Of a stretch of DNA of 64,000 nucleotides, positions 50,266 to 58,929 are shown one piece after another. How positions within the stretch are numbered: the first letter of the stretch is position 1; each line of letters begins with the position of its first letter. Source of the stretch: Haladaptatus cibarius D43 (GTDB lineage: Archaea > Halobacteriota > Halobacteria > Halobacteriales > Haladaptataceae); NCBI RefSeq assembly GCF_000710615.1, contig NZ_JDTH01000001.1:620001-684000 (forward strand). The letters are read 5' to 3'. Under the pieces are notes generated by a model that ran no database searches, had not been told where the DNA came from, and saw only the letters and a program-made list of their open reading frames with translations. The translations under genes were made by a program, and so were the position numbers.

Positions 50266-50493
50266 ATGGCACAGGCAAGCGAGGTTCCCGACCAACTGCA
50301 ATCGACCGACGAGCGAATCCTCCGACTCCTCGACATTGAGGGCGTGCAGGTTCGACTCGACATCGAGCGACGGCTTTCCCTCCCCGGTTTGCTGACGGCG
50401 AGACGCTGTCAGGTGCTCGCCGACCGCGGCCTCGTCCGGAACTCGAACTGGTGTTGTTACGAGATTACCGAACGAGGACGACAGTCGTTGTAG
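50266..50493 (+). CDS. Winged-helix regulator, phiH1 repressor-like
   Basis: A 75-residue winged helix: DERILRLLDIEGVQVRLDI, then LPGLLTARRCQVLADRGLV, then YEITERGRQSL. The last segments (recognition helix and wing) match the PhiH1-repressor-like group of small haloarchaeal regulators. The ATG at 50266 fits better than 50239. No target known. Confidence 0.8.
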   Translation: MAQASEVPDQLQSTDERILRLLDIEGVQVRLDIERRLSLPGLLTARRCQVLADRGLVRNSNWCCYEITERGRQSL

Positions 50494-50589
50494 AAGGGTG
50501 CACGCTATGGACGTTATTTTTCTGCTGTGACTGTGAGTTAGCAATCACTATCTCGCCAAATCTGTCGAAAATTCCGCAAAACCTGATTG

Positions 50590-51003
50590 TTAGGGCCAGT
50601 CGTCACGAACGTCCTCTTCGACTCCACCATCGTCGCCGTCGTCATCTGATGCGAGCGTCCATTCGGCGGCCTCCGCAGCGTCCTCGACGTGCAGGAACTC
50701 CCAGTTGTGGTCTTCTGCGAGTTCGCGGTCGTCGTCGGTGATGCCGACGAAGACGTGGCGATCGGTGTCGAACTGCGACCGGACGCTGTCCAAACTCTCG
50801 GCTTTTCCTTTCGGCCCGGAGAAGAAATCCTGCCGAATGCGGTTCTTTCGGGTGAAGTTCGTCACCACGTAAGTCGGTTGGTCGGAGATGACGCCGACGT
50901 ACTGCGTCCAGCGGCGGGCGTCGTCGAACACCGTGCCGGGACTTGCCAGTGCTTTGAGCGCCGACAGTTCGAACGCCAGCGTCATCTCTCCGCTTCCGTT
51001 CAT
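50590..51003 (-). CDS. Haloarchaeal DUF7124-like protein
   Basis: A 137-residue acidic protein: MTLAFELSALKALASPGTVFDDARRWTQYVGV near the start, an alternating strand/helix body (RHVFVGITDDDRELAEDHNW) and a tail of Asp and Glu. I recall the N-terminal part as DUF7124, of unknown function. No catalytic motif seen. It is the first of three minus-strand genes with similar small, acidic products. Confidence 0.75.
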   Translation of the reverse strand: MNGSGEMTLAFELSALKALASPGTVFDDARRWTQYVGVISDQPTYVVTNFTRKNRIRQDFFSGPKGKAESLDSVRSQFDTDRHVFVGITDDDRELAEDHNWEFLHVEDAAEAAEWTLASDDDGDDGGVEEDVRDDWP

Positions 51004-51060
51004 GTCTTTACATCCCGTCCTGCCGGAGAAAACGGCTTCGGTTGTTCCGTCGTGGCTGGC

Positions 51061-51318
51061 TTATGCGAGGTCGATTCGGTAGTAGTCGTTGAACACGACG
51101 GTCGTATCCCTGTTGATGTCGTCTGCCAACGCTCGCGTGATTGGCACGACTGATTCCTCGCCATCGAACTCCGTCAGCAGGGTCTGTGCTTCCTCGCTTA
51201 GTTCATCGAAATGCCGGACTCGCGTCTCGGGTGCCACGGTTTCGGTTCGTCGGACGACGAGACTGTTCGCTCCACCACTCGGCACGGCGTCAACGCTAGT
51301 TGTCGTATTCGAAGCCAT
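51061..51318 (-). CDS. Small haloarchaeal protein (paralogue A)
   Basis: An 85-residue protein containing RVRHFDELSEEAQTLLTEFDG and ending VVFNDYYRIDLA. It is homologous to the product of the gene 75 bases upstream on the same strand, which has the same RHYDEL and YYQISL ends. I recall similar proteins as DUF7979. No function known. Confidence 0.72.
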   Translation of the reverse strand: MASNTTTSVDAVPSGGANSLVVRRTETVAPETRVRHFDELSEEAQTLLTEFDGEESVVPITRALADDINRDTTVVFNDYYRIDLA

Positions 51319-51393
51319 TGATATATGATACCAAATGTCGTGGTACTTCTTAAACGTTGCGGCAGATACTACATGAAAATAATAAAAAATTAG

Positions 51394-51603
51394 TTATGAT
51401 AGGGATATTTGATAGTATCCAACGTATTTGACGAATTCACCGTCGCTGAACTGGAGTGCAGTTTTCGCGTCGAGGGTTCGTTCGCCACGTTCCACCACAC
51501 TGGGAAACTGCTGTTTGGCACTCTTGTCGAGTTCGTCGTAGTGCCTGACATGCGCGTCGTTCGGAATCGTATTTGCTGGTTTGACTGTTATCGTTGGGTT
51601 CAC
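51394..51603 (-). CDS. Small haloarchaeal protein (paralogue B)
   Basis: A 69-residue protein (HVRHYDELDKSAKQQF near the start and VKYVGYYQISLS at the end). It shares its pattern with the protein encoded at 51061 and is shorter at the N-terminus. The pair probably arose by tandem duplication. The DNA here is more AT-rich than the flanking genes. Confidence 0.7.
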   Translation of the reverse strand: MNPTITVKPANTIPNDAHVRHYDELDKSAKQQFPSVVERGERTLDAKTALQFSDGEFVKYVGYYQISLS

Positions 51604-51790
51604 GACATCACTAGACCAGATTGGCCTTTGATAACAACTACCACGACAGTTCTTAAATCTTCACCTCGTGACAACTATTTCCAGCTTCCGTTCCACTGAA
51701 CAAGCGCGATTTTGCCAGTCGTGACTGGTGTTTCTTCAAAACAACGCTTCAAAAACCGACCGCACCGAAATCCACCAACTTGAATCGGCT

Positions 51791-53038
51791 CTACTGTTCC
51801 TGCGGGAGTGCGAGTTTGTCCGGGTCGAACTCCTTTTCGAGCAGGATGTCCTTCTGGTCTGCGACCTCGACCTCGTTCCGGATGAGGTCTTTGTACTTGC
51901 CCTGTGGCGCGATGTCGCCGATGAGGACGCCGCCGATTAGTTTGCCGTCTTTGAACGCGAGACGCCGCCATTCGGTGTCGCTGTACTTTTCCTCGCATTC
52001 GTCGTCGCCCATCGTCGGGAAGCCAAAGGAGAGGAACGGGAAGTCAAAGTGGGTGATGGAGTACGAAGACACCCAGCGGAACTCCTCTTTTTCCTCGTCG
52101 GAATCTGCGACCATGTTTTTGCCAGCGACCGCACCCTGCTGTTTCGCACTGCCCCACGACCCGTTCTGGGCGTACTCGTCCAAAATCACGTCGTAGTAGC
52201 GCGTAATGTCGCCAGCGGCGTAGATGTCGTCAACGTTGGTCTGCATGTACTGGTCAACGACGACGCCGCTGTCCGTCTCCACACCGCTCCCTTGCAGGTA
52301 CTCGGTGTTGAAGTTGAGACCGATTGCGATGCCGACGAACTCGCTTTCGTACTCGTTGTCCTCGGCGTCCAGCGTGGCGACCACGTTGCCGTCGTCGTCC
52401 GTTTTGAACCCGTTGACGCCGCTTTCGAGAACCGGCGTGACGCCCTTTTCTTCGAGCGCGTCGTGGATGATTTCCGCACCGTCGAGACTCAGACCGTAGC
52501 GCCACCAGCGATTACCGCGCATGATGTAGTGGGCGTCGACGTCCTGTTCACCGCAAATCGCCGCGAGGTCGATACCGAGCAGACCGGCACCGACGACGAC
52601 GCCGGTGTCCGCCTGTTCCGCACCCTCCGCGATTGCTCGAGCGTCTTGGAACGTCCAGAAGTGGTGGATGCCGTCAGCATCGCTGTTGTCTACCGGCAGT
52701 TGGGTCGGCGTGCCGCCCGTGGCGACGAGTAGTTTGTCGTACGCGAAGGTACCGCTGTCGTGAGTGTGGACTTCGTGTGCGTCTGCGTCGATGTGCGTGA
52801 CGAACGTGTTCAGTTCGAGGTCGATGTCTCGCTCGTCGTACCAGTCTTCTTCGTGAATGGAAATCGGTGCTTCGGGGAGTTTGCCTTTGGCGAACTCCTT
52901 GATAAGAATCCGGTTGTAGAGGGCTTCGCCCTCGTCGGTAATGACGGCAACGTCAGCGTCGGGTTTGGCTTCGCGGATGGTTTCCGCCGCGGAACTGCCC
53001 GCGATACCATCACCGACGATTACGTACGATTCGCTCAT
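51791..53038 (-). CDS. FAD/NAD(P)-dependent oxidoreductase (ferredoxin/nitrite-reductase type)
   Basis: A 415-residue pyridine-nucleotide-disulfide oxidoreductase without a redox-active Cys pair. The FAD fold starts YVIVGDGIAGSSAAETI, the second dinucleotide fold is VVVGAGLLGIDLAA and the FAD motif near the C-terminus is VDDIYAAGDI. Such enzymes reduce rubredoxin, ferredoxins or nitrite-reductase-like partners. No partner adjoins it. The C-terminal part (residues 290-415) has the extra domain of the NirB/rubredoxin-reductase group. Confidence 0.88.
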   Translation of the reverse strand: MSESYVIVGDGIAGSSAAETIREAKPDADVAVITDEGEALYNRILIKEFAKGKLPEAPISIHEEDWYDERDIDLELNTFVTHIDADAHEVHTHDSGTFAYDKLLVATGGTPTQLPVDNSDADGIHHFWTFQDARAIAEGAEQADTGVVVGAGLLGIDLAAICGEQDVDAHYIMRGNRWWRYGLSLDGAEIIHDALEEKGVTPVLESGVNGFKTDDDGNVVATLDAEDNEYESEFVGIAIGLNFNTEYLQGSGVETDSGVVVDQYMQTNVDDIYAAGDITRYYDVILDEYAQNGSWGSAKQQGAVAGKNMVADSDEEKEEFRWVSSYSITHFDFPFLSFGFPTMGDDECEEKYSDTEWRRLAFKDGKLIGGVLIGDIAPQGKYKDLIRNEVEVADQKDILLEKEFDPDKLALPQEQ

Positions 53039-53209
53039 GTGGGAGAAGTTCTGCGTCAGGGTTAAAGTGGATTGCTATCTCGATATTGGTGCCAAACGCC
53101 AACACGCTCGCCTTCGTCGCGGAACGATGTCTCGATTCCACCCTATCTCACTCGCCACCCCGACGAGTATGCCGGGACGTTTTAGACGCTCGCGTTCCAA
53201 GCCTCGTCT

Positions 53210-53794
53210 ATGAAAATTCGTCAGAACGCCCGCCACTTCGCGTCGAGAAAGGCGCTCGAACTCCCCGTCGTGAGCGACGTGGTGAAGTCGAAACTGGTGG
53301 ACTTGCACACGAAAATCTTCCTGAAGAAGGCAGACCCGGAGCATCAGGAAGAACGCAGAGAACGCCTCGACGCCTTTTTCGGCGCGACAATGGACTCCTA
53401 TCTCGCCGCACTGCAGGAAGGTGCCCCGGAAGCCGAGGCCCGCGAAATCACGCATATTCAGGCCAACTTCGACTTCTACAACCACGGCTGGACGGAGATG
53501 ATGGAGTTCCCCGGCGACGAACTCGAAGACCACTACGAACGCTACGAGACGTTCTTCAAACGATACGGAATCACCATCGCCGACCCACTCGGCGAGTTCG
53601 AACCGGAGGAGATGCCCGAAGCACCATCGACGCCGGAAAAATTGGATAACCCCGAACACCCCCACGCCGAAGGTGGCTTCGCGGACGACGTGTACGTCGA
53701 AGGCGACGACGGCGAGGTCAGAATCGGCGGCCAAGACGAACCCGAAGACGTGGACATCTCGGATGCGGTCGGTGTAGACGAAGGCGAAGCGTAA
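53210..53794 (+). CDS. Haloarchaeal DUF6149-like protein
   Basis: A 194-residue helical protein (MKIRQNARHFASRKALELP, then QANFDFYNHGWTEMMEFP) with an acidic C-terminal third (FEPEEMPEAPSTPEK, DDVYVEGDDGEVRIGG). I recall the family as DUF6149, found in haloarchaea and without known function. It converges on the universal stress protein gene, with three bases between. Confidence 0.8.
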   Translation: MKIRQNARHFASRKALELPVVSDVVKSKLVDLHTKIFLKKADPEHQEERRERLDAFFGATMDSYLAALQEGAPEAEAREITHIQANFDFYNHGWTEMMEFPGDELEDHYERYETFFKRYGITIADPLGEFEPEEMPEAPSTPEKLDNPEHPHAEGGFADDVYVEGDDGEVRIGGQDEPEDVDISDAVGVDEGEA

Positions 53795-53797
53795 AAA

Positions 53798-54265
53798 TCA
53801 GTTTTCCTCTCCGTTCCCGCGTTCCCCGACCGCTTCCCCTTTCCCGAGTCGAACACACACCACCGGAACTGGCGTCCGCCGAACCACTTTTTCGGTGACA
53901 CTGCGGCGAAGCGGATACCGGATACCGCCGCGACCGTGCGTCCCCATGACGATGAGGTCGATGTCTCGAACATCGGCATAATCCAAAATCGCCCGGTGTG
54001 GCTTTCCCTCGGCAATCGAACCGGCAGTCGTTCGGATGTCGCGCTCTTCCGCCCGCCGAATCACGTCTTCGACCATTTCCCGTGATTCGGCTTCGAACTC
54101 GTCGAACATCGCTTCGCGCGTTTCGCTCTCGTCTGCTTCGTCTGTGTCTACAACGGAGACGGTGTAGAGTCCTGCACCGTAGGTTTCGGCCAAATTCAGC
54201 GCGTGTGGAATCGCGTTTGCCGCCGCTTCACTCCCGTCGATTGGGATGAGTATTCGTTCGTACAT
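53798..54265 (-). CDS. Universal stress protein (UspA family)
   Basis: A 155-residue USP: MYERILIPIDGSEAAANAI, then LIVMGTHGRGGIRYPLRRSVTEKVVRRTPVPVV. The G-x2-G-x9-G-S/T nucleotide-binding motif is present as GTHGRGG followed by a Ser. It should bind ATP and dimerise. The final basic-acidic tail (GKGEAVGERGNGEEN) is specific to this copy. Confidence 0.93.
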   Translation of the reverse strand: MYERILIPIDGSEAAANAIPHALNLAETYGAGLYTVSVVDTDEADESETREAMFDEFEAESREMVEDVIRRAEERDIRTTAGSIAEGKPHRAILDYADVRDIDLIVMGTHGRGGIRYPLRRSVTEKVVRRTPVPVVCVRLGKGEAVGERGNGEEN

Positions 54266-54370
54266 CAGTACTCATTCGTGACAATCCCGCATAGGATTGT
54301 CGTGTATTTGACCGGAGTGGTGTGGCGTTGAACCAATTCGATTTTCATCTTGGACGACTCTTTCGGCCAC

Positions 54371-55051
54371 TCACTCCGGCGATTCGGTTCCCTCCGCGGC
54401 CTCCACCGATTCGGTTTCTTTTTCTGCCTCTCCGCGCCATCGCTTTCTCTCTTCGTACTCTTCGAGACGGTCGCGGACGCGGTCTTTCAGGTCGTCCTGA
54501 TTGACGTTCACCTCGAAGACGTATCGTTGGTCTGCGTCCCGCGTTCGCTCGACGTTGGCGCTGACGAGTTCATTGTCGAAGTACACCGGCGATACCTTCG
54601 TCATGACGTGTTTGTACACCGTCTCCTCCACCGCTCGCAGTGCTTTGCGCCCCGCCGTATCAACTGCGCGAGTCGCACGCTCGACTGATTCTTGGCCCTC
54701 CTTCACTGCGTCTTCTACGTCCCCGTCTGCGAGTTCTGACATCGAATCTTTCAGTTCGTCTCCCGCGGCATCCACGTCCTCGGTCGGGGATTTTCCCGCC
54801 TTTTCGCCTTCTCCTTCCGACGGACTCGCCTGCTCCGCGGTTTTCTCTTTTACGTCCTCCCGGAGACGCTCGTGAACTTTCGGCCGCCAGTCGTTCCACT
54901 CCTCGAAGTCCGAGTCGGAGTCTTCGACACCTTCCTCGGTTAGGGCTTCCGTGATTCGTTCGCCGTGTTCGACGATGGTGACCCAATCCCCCTGTTCTTT
55001 GAACCCCGCGACACTCTCCTCCATACTATGTAAAACGCTACCAACAGCCAT
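54371..55051 (-). CDS. Haloarchaeal DUF5828-like protein
   Basis: A 226-residue, very acidic protein; the start at 55051 may be replaced by the ATG at 55027 (MEESVAGFKEQGDWVTIVE). The N-terminal half is helical and linked by a charged Glu/Lys stretch to a C-terminal beta-containing part (YFDNELVSANVERT, RYVFEVNVNQDDL). I recall this family as DUF5828. No function known. Confidence 0.78.
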   Translation of the reverse strand: MAVGSVLHSMEESVAGFKEQGDWVTIVEHGERITEALTEEGVEDSDSDFEEWNDWRPKVHERLREDVKEKTAEQASPSEGEGEKAGKSPTEDVDAAGDELKDSMSELADGDVEDAVKEGQESVERATRAVDTAGRKALRAVEETVYKHVMTKVSPVYFDNELVSANVERTRDADQRYVFEVNVNQDDLKDRVRDRLEEYEERKRWRGEAEKETESVEAAEGTESPE

Positions 55052-55145
55052 CTACATTTCTGACACTGAATCGAACACTGCAGATTGGTGCAAACTGGAA
55101 ATACTGCGAAAATAGTGGTTGGAGGCCACCACCCGAAAAATAGTG

Positions 55146-56315
55146 TTACAGCATCTCTACACCCGTTAACAGTCCAAACGCCAACACGAACGAGAGGAAT
55201 AATGAGACGATCCATCCGAGAACCGTGTAGAGGATTTTTCCGGTGCTCGTTTTCTCCCCGCCGACGGCGTAGCCGCTTCCGATGACTGCGCTCACGATGA
55301 TTTCGTTGAACGAGACGGGAATCCCGAACAACACCGCGGTCTGAGCGATAGCGAACGCCGGAATCAGCGCGGCGGTGGCTCGCCGCGGGCCGAGCGACGA
55401 AAAATCCCGCGCGAGCGCCTTTATCATCCGCGGTGCGCCCATCCACGCACCGAACATGACGCCCAGACCGCCGAAGACGAGAACGACGAGAATGGGCAGT
55501 TCGAGCGGCGTGAGCATCGGGACGAGCGGGCCAACCGCGAGTCCGACCTGACTACCCCCTGCGGAAAACGAAACGAGCGCGCCGATGCCGAACAGCAGAT
55601 GGCGTTGGCCTCGCCTGACGCTCGACCGAACTTCTAGCAGCAGGATTCCGCCGAGAATTAGGCCGACAAGCAGGCTCATCACAGCGAGGCCGAGCAGTGG
55701 CGAAAGCGGCAGTTCCTCGGAGAGAACCGCCGCAATCGACGCTCCGCCCTGCTCGGGCGCGAGCAAGGTAAACGGCGAGTTTGCGAGGATGAGTCCCACC
55801 AAGCCACCGAACAGCGGAATCGTGTACTCGTCGGGCACGTCATCTCGGCGAATTAGTCGCGCAAGTCCGTAGGCGGTGCCGCCGCAGAGAAACGGCGTCA
55901 GCACCCACAGCAAGAGGATTTGTTGGTATTTCGCGTAGGCTGGCTGTCCCCCCAATGCCAGTCCGACGCCGATAATCGCTCCTGTCGCGGTGAACGCAGT
56001 CGCCAGCGGATAGCCGCGGAAGACGCCGATTGCGACCAATCCCGCCGCAACCGTGAGCGCGATGACCGCCCCAATCGGCGAAATAGAGACACCCTCGATG
56101 AGTCCGGCGGCCATCGCCTCCGTGACGTTCGCGCCCTGCAACACCGCCCCCGCGATGCCGAACAGTCCCGTGAAGAAGGCCGCGCGCATAATCGTCATCG
56201 TTCGCGCGCCGACGCTGGGGGCGTAGGGAGTCCATCCCGCCCCGACTGTCCACGCCATGAAGAAACTCGCCACCGCACCGACGCTCAACACTGCTATCTG
56301 TTCGACTCCCACCAT
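55146..56315 (-). CDS. Inorganic phosphate transporter (PiT family)
   Basis: A 389-residue membrane protein with about 11 helices. It contains the two PiT repeats: ASFFMAWTVGAGWTPYAPSVGARTM near the start and PVSFNEIIVSAVIGSGYAVGG near the end. It should import phosphate with Na+ or H+. No PhoU-like gene lies beside it. The loop between the repeats is short. Confidence 0.92.
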   Translation of the reverse strand: MVGVEQIAVLSVGAVASFFMAWTVGAGWTPYAPSVGARTMTIMRAAFFTGLFGIAGAVLQGANVTEAMAAGLIEGVSISPIGAVIALTVAAGLVAIGVFRGYPLATAFTATGAIIGVGLALGGQPAYAKYQQILLLWVLTPFLCGGTAYGLARLIRRDDVPDEYTIPLFGGLVGLILANSPFTLLAPEQGGASIAAVLSEELPLSPLLGLAVMSLLVGLILGGILLLEVRSSVRRGQRHLLFGIGALVSFSAGGSQVGLAVGPLVPMLTPLELPILVVLVFGGLGVMFGAWMGAPRMIKALARDFSSLGPRRATAALIPAFAIAQTAVLFGIPVSFNEIIVSAVIGSGYAVGGEKTSTGKILYTVLGWIVSLFLSFVLAFGLLTGVEML

Positions 56316-56432
56316 GATAGGTCGTACTAGCGACGAACGGGCAAAAGTTCACGTACGATTTCATATTTGCGTGGTGAAGATCGTGTTTGCGGAGTGGGCA
56401 ACCGGTGTGAAAAATCATTCCGAAAAAATCGA

Positions 56433-56460
56433 GGGCGATGTCATGGCCATGGCATCGCCC
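56433..56460 (-). terminator. Hairpin terminator downstream of the FAD-dependent oxidoreductase gene
   Basis: On the minus strand, after the end of the gene at 56493, the sequences 56433-56445 and 56448-56460 pair over 13 bases with one G-T pair, around a 2-base loop. A T-run (GATTTTTTCGG on the minus strand) follows directly, as in an intrinsic terminator. Confidence 0.7.
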
Positions 56461-56492
56461 AACCGAGACGCTAACGTCTGGTCGTCAGTAGC

Positions 56493-57872
56493 TTACTGAG
56501 GACTGATAATCTGTTTTCTGCCCGCGATTCTGTCGGCGCATTCGTAGCCGGCGACGATGCCGCCGTTCAGACTGCGCTCGGGGTACTGGGCCTTGCTCGC
56601 CATTCCGGCGTAGTAGATGCCCTCCGCGATGTCGTCGCCGAGGTCGTAGGGCACGACCATGTCGAGATAGCCGCGTTCGTACACCGGTGCGGCGCGCGGG
56701 TTGCGCGCGAGACGGAACTGCTTCACCGAGTCGCGGTTCCAGTCGGGGAACATCTCCGCGATGTGGGAGAGCCACAGGTCTTCTACTTCGTCGTCGTCCA
56801 TCTGCCACAGCTCTTCCTCGTAGTCCTGAATGTAACTTGCCACGTAGAGCAAGTGATCGCCGCCGTACCGTTCCGACGGGATGTAGTTCGTATGCTCGAT
56901 AAGCGCGCCGAACGGTGCCTCGTGGCCGATGTTGAGCCAGTAGGTGTCGGTCAGCGATTCGTCCATCGTCACGAGGGCACAGACCGCCCCTTGGAAGTCG
57001 ATGTCGCATTCGTATCCCGTGAGTCCCTCCAGAACGTTGGGCATCGCCGCGACGACGACGCCGTCAACGTCGTGCGTTTCGGTCGCAGTTTCTTCGTCCA
57101 CTGTTCCACCATCTGCGGTGGCGGCTTTCGCCGTGGGGGTCGCTTCGGTCGTAAGCGACCGAACCTCCCCGCCTTCGGTGTCGATGTCGCTGACGCGCAC
57201 GCCGGTCGTGATGTTCTCCTCGCCGACTTCCTCGATGAGTGCGTCGATGAGACGACCGAAGCCGCCGCGGAGGTAGCCCAGTGGTTCGCCACGGAGCAGG
57301 TCGCGCTCGCCGCGGAATTTGATGCGGCCGAGGAGCCACGCCGCGCTCACGTCTTCCTTTCTGCTTCCGAACTTCGCATCCAGAAGCGGGCCGAAGAAGT
57401 TCTCGTAAACTCCTCGAGAGGTGTGTTCTACGAGGAACTCGTCTATCGGCACGTCCTCGAAATCCTCCAGTCGCTCGTAGGTGTCGAACTTCGGAATGCC
57501 GCCCCGAACGTCGATTTCCTGCGTTAGCAGGGCCAACCGGAACTTGTCGTAGGCGCTCATGTGCGGGTAGGCGAGGATTTCCCACGGCTTGTCGAGCGGG
57601 TGGACGACGCCATCGACGTAGTAGGCGTTTTTCCCGATGGGCCACTCCAAATCGTCGCCCAGTCCGAGTTCATCCATGAGATCGATGATGGTTTCCTCGG
57701 ACGCAGAGAGGTGGTGGTAGAACTTCTCGATTCGGTCGCCGTTCGTCTCGTAGGTCGCGGCGAGTCCGCCGAGGTCGTCGCTCGCTTCGAATACTTGCAC
57801 GTCGTAGTCGTGCTGCTGGAGGCGGTAGGCGGCGGCCAATCCGGCGATTCCCCCACCGACGATACCTATCAT
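56493..57872 (-). CDS. FAD-dependent amine oxidase-like protein (protoporphyrinogen-oxidase-like)
   Basis: A 459-residue flavoprotein. The FAD fold is MIGIVGGGIAGLAAAYRLQ, then VQVFEASDDLGGLAATYE. The order of segments resembles protoporphyrinogen oxidases, carotene desaturases and UDP-galactopyranose mutase-like enzymes. A low-complexity insert (GGEVRSLTTEATPTAKAATADGG, then ETATET) lies near residues 232-265. The substrate cannot be told. The gene ends at a hairpin terminator. Confidence 0.85.
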   Translation of the reverse strand: MIGIVGGGIAGLAAAYRLQQHDYDVQVFEASDDLGGLAATYETNGDRIEKFYHHLSASEETIIDLMDELGLGDDLEWPIGKNAYYVDGVVHPLDKPWEILAYPHMSAYDKFRLALLTQEIDVRGGIPKFDTYERLEDFEDVPIDEFLVEHTSRGVYENFFGPLLDAKFGSRKEDVSAAWLLGRIKFRGERDLLRGEPLGYLRGGFGRLIDALIEEVGEENITTGVRVSDIDTEGGEVRSLTTEATPTAKAATADGGTVDEETATETHDVDGVVVAAMPNVLEGLTGYECDIDFQGAVCALVTMDESLTDTYWLNIGHEAPFGALIEHTNYIPSERYGGDHLLYVASYIQDYEEELWQMDDDEVEDLWLSHIAEMFPDWNRDSVKQFRLARNPRAAPVYERGYLDMVVPYDLGDDIAEGIYYAGMASKAQYPERSLNGGIVAGYECADRIAGRKQIISPQ

Positions 57873-58189
57873 GACAGTCAGGTTCGTCGCCCCGTGGAAT
57901 ACGTGTTACGACCGCGCGTTTTGATAGCTTCGGACTGTTGAACTGGCTTCGACGATGAGGTGTTGGTCGTTTCTCCGTTGTTCTGTCTTTCGGAGCAGGC
58001 CGCGAATGTCAACGAATCCACGACTACGACCGCAGTTGCTAGGGCCAAAAACCGCCCGCGGAGCGTCATGCCGACCGCTGGCACGACACTCCGCTGCGTC
58101 CCCTGACCACCCGGTACGCGAACATCCTCGCCGACCGTTGGCTCAGGTGTTCGCATCCGCGTCCTCAAGCCGGGTGTGTAAATTTCGAA

Positions 58190-58360
58190 AACAGCAGACC
58201 GACCAATCCACGGGACGCACCGGCTGGACGCCGAGCCAGCGGTCGGCGAGGCGTCCAGTCATGCGGGGAGGGCGGGGGACGAAAAGGACGAGTGCGCCAG
58301 CGGTCGGCGCACTCGTTTGCCTGCGGTGGCGGTCATTTGTTGTCGTGATTGCAGTACTCG
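58190..58360 (+). repeat. Dispersed structured repeat, distant copy 5, with two hairpins
   Basis: In the 807-bp gap 57873-58679 lies a weaker member of the repeat family. Two hairpins, arms CTGGACGCC (58224-58232) with GGCGTCCAG (58250-58258) and CGAGTGCGCC (58289-58298) with GGCGCACTCG (58306-58315), carry the same inner sequence GCCAGCGGTCGGCG. The end (TGCCTGCGGTGGCGGTCA, GTCGTGATTGCAGTAC) matches copy 4. The rest of the gap shows no gene. Confidence 0.55.
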
Positions 58361-58679
58361 ATAGAACTACCGCCGGTTGTGACAGCTCTGTAGAACTAAC
58401 TAGGGTAACCAGCGTGGTAAGCCACAGATATCGCTACGCTCACCCACCTGTTCTCGGTGCGACCTCCTTGCTGTCCAAAATGAGTCTGATATGGGAGTCC
58501 CGTTCGAAAAATTCGGCTGGAGAGTCAACGTGAGAACGGCACGAAATCCGAGGTAGGTGCATACGGCGGCGAACTGCAGTCTCCGTCGTGTTTCGAACGC
58601 CTCTACACCCGAACTGTGCCGATAACGATGGGCGGTGAATGATCAAGCTATTTTAACATAACGAATTACGGTATAAACG

Positions 58680-58907
58680 ATGTCCTCCGACAACGCCCCC
58701 GCTCGACATATCTTCGGCCATATTCATGTGGTCAGCACCTCCGTCCTAGGCCAACTACTCGGCCTCGTTCTCGCGTTCGTCGCGTTCAGCATCATCGATT
58801 GGGCCATCGACCCATTGACCACTTCCACCGGAACCGTGCTTTACGGTACCATCGGCGTGTTCATTCTCTGCAACGGATTGTACGTCGGTGGGCTTCGGGT
58901 TCGATAG
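58680..58907 (+). CDS. Small two-helix membrane protein
   Basis: A 75-residue protein with two hydrophobic helices (about residues 20-40 and 52-70) and a short charged N-terminus. A TATA-like sequence (GCTATTTTAACATA) lies about 25-35 bases before the ATG, which supports expression. No family recognised. It converges on the mptA gene. Confidence 0.75.
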   Translation: MSSDNAPARHIFGHIHVVSTSVLGQLLGLVLAFVAFSIIDWAIDPLTTSTGTVLYGTIGVFILCNGLYVGGLRVR

Positions 58908-58929
58908 AAATCGGAAAAACGGACGTCGC

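Noticed and set aside
57878-58168. 96-residue minus-strand ORF in the 807-bp gap
   Set aside because: No domain, unusual Arg/Thr composition and no promoter; the region fits repeat-related non-coding DNA.
58190-58360. CRISPR-like array
   Set aside because: Two hairpins share an inner sequence but there are only two units, no regular spacers and no cas gene in the window.
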